From Musa acuminata AAA Group (lineage: Eukaryota > Streptophyta > Magnoliopsida > Zingiberales > Musaceae): a DNA stretch of 64,000 bases. A model generated the notes under the pieces. The model saw only the letters and a program-made list of their open reading frames with translations, searched no databases and was not told where the DNA came from. Shown one piece after another: positions 58,408-64,000 of this stretch. How positions within the stretch are numbered: position 1 is the stretch's first letter; each line of letters opens with the position of its first letter. The stretch spans positions 8,185,001 to 8,249,000 of the forward strand of contig NC_088340.1 in assembly GCF_036884655.1 (NCBI RefSeq). The letters run 5' to 3'. The translations under genes and the position numbers were made by a program.

Positions 58408-61400
58408 ATGGAGCTCCAAGGTAAGGCTGGATGCCAAGAATTCCTATTTGTGTTCTTGCTATTTATTGCTGAATTATGATGATTTTTTAGTCAATTTGCA
58501 TGATATACAGGGAAGAAGGTAACGCATGATTTCCTTTCGCTTTGCTCCCCGGATTCGTCTTTCCAGCTTCAAGATCCAAGGGCTTCATCTCAAGGTACTC
58601 ATCTGCTGACTCCACAATTTCGATTATGCCGCGGAATTCAGTAGAATTCTACTGTTAATCGATGAAATTTCACTTTTTCTTTTTTGTTTGCTGTAATCAT
58701 TGTGAACTCGATTTTTCTATTTCGATGCCTGATCGAAACGCTTTCTGAGAGAATCTGGAACAAGATCGAGGAGATATTGGCGACTCGGCTCCTTGCATAA
58801 TTCACTGAATTTGGCATCAAAATCGCAGCTTTAACACGAATAGCTTCAAATTCACTGAATTTGTCATCAAAATCTCGTTTTTCTTCTTCCTAATTTTGTT
58901 GTCAGGTTTGTTTTTGAAGACGCGGGACTTCTTGCAGCCGTTGGAGCGGGAGGGGAAAGGCGGCGAGGCGGCGGACGGCGGAAGCGTCCCTGCTGAGAGA
59001 AACGCGTCCAGCATCAGCCACGTCGGGGCGGGGCAGGGAGCGGAGAAGCCTGAGGGAAGCGCACTGCGGGTGCTCCCTATCGGGTTGCAGACGAAACCCG
59101 AACCCGATTACGGCAGCCGGAGCACCACCACCAGCTACGGCTCCTACGCCGGCGGTGTCTCGTACACGCTCTGGGACGACAACGACACCGCATCCAGAGG
59201 TAACTTCTCATCAGCTCGGTGCCCTCTTTCTTTCTTCCTCTCTTCTCATTCTAATCCCCCCATCTATCGTCCTTATTTTCTTGAAACAAATATACGTAAA
59301 AATGTCTTCTCTTTTAAATATTCAAACGAATTTGAGAATTATACCCATTTTTTCTTAAAAAAGAGTTGGATTTTTTGAGGACACGACCAAATTATTTGAC
59401 CTCAGATTTGTAGTGAATATGTGTAGATTTCTTGTTGTTTCTGGACGCATCCATTCCATCCATCAAGGTCTCATGCGAATCTTAAAGATACTATATGACC
59501 AGATATACCAATGGGGAGTGCTTCCCTCCCCCATCTACAAGGAGTGAGGGGGAGGGAAAATCCCCATTATGAGGTCTCTATATTTTTCATAATTAATTTA
59601 TTTTAAATTAAAAATTAATTAATAATATCAATATTAAAATTTATAAAATAATCATAATGATTGAATATTGATATTATTTTATTTTATTTTATTCAATCAA
59701 ACCAAATAACTTATAATTGATTTTATAATCGATCAATCAAGACTTAATTCAATTTAATTTGGAGTAATATTTACTGTAGTAAATACAGAGCGAAGAAAGA
59801 AGTGTATTTAATATTTGATTACAGAGTGAAGAAAGAAGGATGTTGATGTGGGGCCCCAAATTGATTTAATTGGTGGTAGGGCTTCACCACCATTAATTAG
59901 TGGAAGAAGGAAAGGAATGGTGGAAGTGGTCATGTGCTAGATACAATAGACATATACAATGGTTTCGATTTAATATATGGAAGATTTATGGATTTATGGA
60001 TTTATGGATTTTGGAATGCTATGTATTGTATGGTATGGCCTCCTAATCTTTGCATGCTTTTGTCTCGTTCTCAGGGCAGTGGCCTCCTCCTTCCTTGGCG
60101 GCCCTCGTCGCCACCAAGCACACTTGGGCGCTGGAGAAGAAGCGATTCATGGAGGCAGCCGCGTCGAGATCCAGCCGTGGTTACCAAGTGGATGACGAGG
60201 AGGAGGCGTTTGGAAAGAGACAAGGCTCCTCCTCCTCCCATAAAGGTAGCTACTTTCTTCCTTTCGATTCCATGTTAAATGATTTTGACGTTGTTAAAAC
60301 TTTTTGTCTGGAGCGGAAACAATATGTGGTTTTCTTTGTTTGGTTAATACTGGATGGCAGACTCGAGCATCAAAGCAGAAGGAAAGGCGTTTAGCTCGGA
60401 AGAGACGCCAAACACTCCACGGTCCAAGCATTCTGCCACCGAGCACAGAAGGCGAACCAAAATTAATGACAGGCAAGTCAACGCATTCTCTGAGCATTTT
60501 CGATATTCAATACATTGTTAACGTATGCTTTCAAAAATAAACGCATATTTGTGGAGACAGCGATATAAAGTTACAAGTTACTATATTATCCGTTGTGTCT
60601 ATAAATTTTCCTGCTCCAAATGATTTTGAGTTGGCTAATTGTTGCAAGAACATGTGTTGTTAAACGAGGAAACAAAATCTAGATTGTGTTAATTGAGATG
60701 CTACTTCAACACTGTGCCTTCTTTGTGATGCTATAACCAATAAGTAGAGTTAATTTAACAGTCTATGATGGAATACAAAACTGTTGTGCAGATTTCAGAT
60801 ACTAAGGGAGCTCATACCTCACAGTGATCAAAAGAGAGATAAAGCATCATTCCTTCTGGAGGTATCAGTGTATCGTACAATTGTGTCTCTTCTTTCTATG
60901 ATGGTGTCCTTTTGAGATTTTGTTGGTGAAATTTCCATCAGGTTATTGAATACATCCGCTTCCTGCAAGAGAAGGCACAGAATTACGAGTCATCTTACCC
61001 GGGATGGAATCAGGATGAGATCAAGTTAATGCCTTGGGTAGAATCACTAAGCTCAATCTACATGTCATGTACAAGTCTGCCTTTCTAATTAGCTCTCATT
61101 CCTTGTGTCTTCTTCCTCACCATGTTGGTTTTCTTCTCTTCCGAGTGTTTACAGCAGAAGAAGAACCCAGCCTCAGAAAATGCTTCTCAAATCATAAGAA
61201 ATGATTCTGCTGCTCCTGCACAAATATTATCTGAAAAGCTCACCAGCAACATGCCATCGACAATGGTTGGCTCACCAGCAACAGATGTGCCTGCTGGTAA
61301 TTCTTGCAAGACAACAGAAGCTGCCACCAGGTTTGCAAGTAACATGGCAATCCATGATCAATCTCCATGGTCAGTAAGATCATGCAGGGATATGTTGAAT

Positions 61401-62017
61401 GAACCAGAGGAGCTGGCCCTCGATGAGGGAACCATTAGTGTGTCCGCTGCCTACTCCCATGGGTATGTGTTAGCGTATCTACAAATCCTTTGCACATTAT
61501 ATCCTTCGAGACTTCAACCACAAGTCTTTTTTGTTTTTCTCTGGATTTGCCTTTGATCTTATGAGCAATTGTTTGATATTTGATTGTTCTTTGATCCGGT
61601 AATTTTCTCCAACAGGTTGCTGAATACACTGACCCAGGCATTGCAAAGCTCTGGTGTAGATCTGTCTAGAGCCAGCATATCTGTGCAGATCAATCTTGGC
61701 CGTGCAAAGAGACCTGCAGCCACAGCCACTATTAAGGTGATGAGGACTCTTCTGTTCCAAGATATTAACATCTCTACTCCAGTTCTTAAACAACAAATGA
61801 TCTCCATTCCACTTCTGTTGGCATATCAACTGTAGTCAGCTGAAATCAACCATTCTACCATCCCAAAATACTTTCGACTTATTACTGTAAACCTTGTAAT
61901 CTTCAAGTTGACTTCAGTACTGATACTATCCCCCTTTTTATTTTTCTTTTGCAGGAACAGAAAGATCCTGCATCTATTTTTCAATCATCTAAAAGACGCA
62001 AAGCCGAGAACAGCTAA
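58408..62017 (+). CDS. BIM1-like bHLH transcription factor (BES1-interacting Myc-like), ten coding exons
   Basis: Exons 58408-58420, 58511-58594, 58906-59199, 60075-60245, 60361-60472, 60792-60861, 60942-61037, 61155-61462, 61616-61736 and 61955-62017 join in phase to 443 residues. The start [17 protein letters not shown] is the family N-terminus, followed by the related [10 protein letters not shown]. The bHLH is residues 211-264 (H211[14 protein letters not shown], then [39 protein letters not shown]), with H211, E215 and R219 as the G-box signature. A C-terminal conserved block is [28 protein letters not shown], and the tail is basic. In Arabidopsis BIM proteins partner BES1 in brassinosteroid-induced transcription. 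The first coding exon has only 13 nt. One intron uses a GC donor. Whether it is BIM1 or BIM2 is not settled. Confidence 0.93.
59522..59558. repeat. Inverted repeat, 11-bp arms, in BIM intron 3
   Basis: TTCCCTCCCCC (59522-59532) and GGGGGAGGGAA (59548-59558) are perfect complements with a 15-nt loop. AT-rich sequence follows to about 59770. Confidence 0.85.
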
Positions 62018-64000
62018 TACCAGTTTCTCGGTCATGACTTTATATTTTGTCCTGAGGTTGAGCTCTTCAGATTATTGTATATTGTGTATTCAGGAATTTC
62101 ATTGAGGCTGATGAGAACTGTTGCCCAGTATCTCATTTGTGTCATGTCTCTTTCATGGAGGCTTCCATTACAAATTGTGAAGCTGCTCTATTTTTCAGGC
62201 TTCCACTCACATGCGGAGTCTCTTTTCATTTTTCTGCTAAATGATTCTTGCTGTAACATACAATGAGTTGTAACTCTGTGTCCCTTTGGGTTAGGAAATA
62301 TTCTTATGGACAGACCTTTACCTTTGGCATTTAAATGCATCAGCTTGAATTTTCTTTTCTTCTTCACAACTTGAGTGGAAGCAATCTGATTTCAAATGCT
62401 GCACAGTTTTGAAGTATCATATCACCTGCAATATGATTGTATTAAATGAATTGTTAATAAACTACATAGCACATGTGCAATTAGCTCCAACTGTAACTGG
62501 AACTTGGAAACTTCATAGCATGTGCTATTAGGCATGCGACAATTGACTCAGAGAGTTTTCAGGATCAAGTAGTTCAAAATCATTTAGCAACGGGCAGCTA
62601 ATCTAGCCAACATTTTAAACTGCAGCATGGCATTAATAGTTGCTATCTGATAGCAGAACCTAAAGAAGGTTTTCAATCATAGAAAATATTAAATTTAGGC
62701 TTCCACTGTATGTAACAAACTGTAAGGCAAACAACACAATTGGGACATCAGAACATGTCATTGGCACAGAATCGACAATAAACCACATAATAACAAAAGT
62801 TTTAGAGAAAGTATGCAACAACAAGCATGGGGATGGTGATACGGCATTAAAAGATCAACTAGACACCAAATTGCCACAAAATTCAGCCACAATTAAGACC
62901 AAAAATGAACAGGCATCCATAGGCACACAATCGGCCATATAGAGCTTCCGAAAACCAAGCACTAGGAACTTTAAAAACATAAAATCATCAGCAAAATCAT
63001 ATGCATTCATTGATTGGTGAATATGTTATAAAAATAACATTGTCACATAGTCAACCTGTGAAGTTTTTCAAAGAAATATGTTGTTTAGGTGGACTGGATT
63101 ACCCTCTAAAAACAGTTGGAGCTGATGTTATCTCTCACAGTCCTAATGTAGTGGGGTCCACATCCATGCGCCTTATAATCACATCCTAGTAGAATAACAC
63201 CAGAGATGAACAGAATCCCTTTTGAATGACATATGACACAATTGGCAATAACCTTTGAAGTAGAACCAGATGGCAAATGGAGCTAGAATATACCAAATTA
63301 GCAACATATAACAAAAAAAATATTTTGAATATAGTTTTAAATAACCAAATAATGGTATGAGTTTCTACATCATTTACTACATGGACTCAAAGAATCAAAA
63401 TGTTTGATAATCAGAAATGCCATATGATAACCATGCAAAATAAGCATGACCAACGAATTGAAAGATGGGTCATGTATCATCATCCATATTTATGCACATG
63501 CCTTCACATGTTTAGGATTCCACTTTTACCAAACTTGAACACAAGTAATGTAACATGTTCCTAGTGCAGACAAAGGGCCATATACCAGTAGTTGATTAAA
63601 TTGGGTTCTCTTTATGGAAGATCTGGCCATGAAAAAGTGAATGCTTGGATAATGCGACATGTCCCGACTAAAATAGGATGGCCAAGTTATAATCACTTCC
63701 ACATAACAGCTTGAAATATAGAAACATCAGAAAAAAAAAAACAAAACAAAACAACTAAACTTAAGCAGCATAGTCAAGCGCAACCAACATCATTAATACT
63801 GCAAACCAACATCCATGTAGAAACATCAGCTGCAAGTTTTATATCACCGATGTGCAAATCATAAATTGGTTTAATCCTAAAGCTAGGTATGATAAGCAAG
63901 AACAAGTCATAAACTGCCAGTCATGTATCCAGTTTAACCCAAACAAAACCAAGCTGTAAGCCAATGTTGAATGAGATAACACTAGATAATCACATAACTT
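62018..64000. other. BIM 3' UTR and AT-rich intergenic DNA
   Basis: The left few hundred bases are probable 3' UTR. The remainder shows short frames only; no RNA gene or transposon domain is recognised. Confidence 0.4.

Noticed and set aside
1..64000. CRISPR arrays, operons, phage or bacterial features
   Set aside because: None seen. The sequence is eukaryotic nuclear DNA with spliced genes; the regular repeats are transposon- or tRNA-derived.

Overview
The window is plant nuclear DNA. Its genes have many short exons with GT-AG introns, and the families are plant-specific or plant-expanded: a DYW-class PPR protein, a U-box/ARM protein, a UGT with a PSPG box, and LAG1 and BIM homologues. Ty1-copia and Ty3-gypsy LTR retrotransposons separate the genes. 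GC-rich coding exons (the UGT, and exon 1 of the RING/PHD gene) beside AT-rich introns and intergenic DNA suggest a monocot. The repeat vocabulary looks like Zingiberales (Musa or Ensete) to me, but that is an impression and not a demonstration.

Layout. 1-7.8 kb: an AT-rich tandem array of about 1.8-kb units, each ending in a minus-strand tRNA-Leu(CAA) gene. Copies 1 and 3 are intact and identical; the middle copy has lost 32 bp. Unit 1 was also hit by a copia RT fragment and by a GC-rich repeat of about 1.45 kb. 9.0-13.5 kb: ceramide synthase (LAG1/ASC1-like, six exons, minus). 15.0-16.3 kb: a small unrecognised gene divergent from it. 17.4-19.4 kb: an intronless DYW-type PPR editing factor. 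23.6-26.2 kb: a group XII-like bHLH factor. 26.7-31.0 kb: a decayed copia element on the minus strand. 31.4-40.2 kb: a U-box/ARM E3 ligase (minus) whose 5-kb first intron holds a truncated gypsy element in the opposite orientation. 44.6-46.0 kb: a UGT89-like glycosyltransferase (minus), divergent from a RING+PHD gene (46.7-53.3 kb) whose first intron contains a clean solo LTR with a 5-bp target duplication. 54-55.3 kb: a GC-rich stretch with six CACGTG boxes and no convincing gene. 58.4-62.0 kb: a BIM1-like bHLH gene with ten coding exons and a GC-AG intron.

The genes form no operon-like unit. Themes that recur are two bHLH factors with G-box-reading H-E-R basic regions, CACGTG elements upstream of the BIM gene, and two ubiquitin-type E3 candidates (U-box and RING). 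Exon coordinates below were set by splice consensus, phase continuity and family similarity, and every multi-exon model stays in frame from start to stop. The clearest sequence-level novelties are the tRNA-Leu array, the solo LTR with its target duplication, the gypsy element truncated by an RT-to-LTR fusion, the GC-AG intron inside the bHLH domain, the G-box cluster, and a 30-bp near-perfect palindrome.
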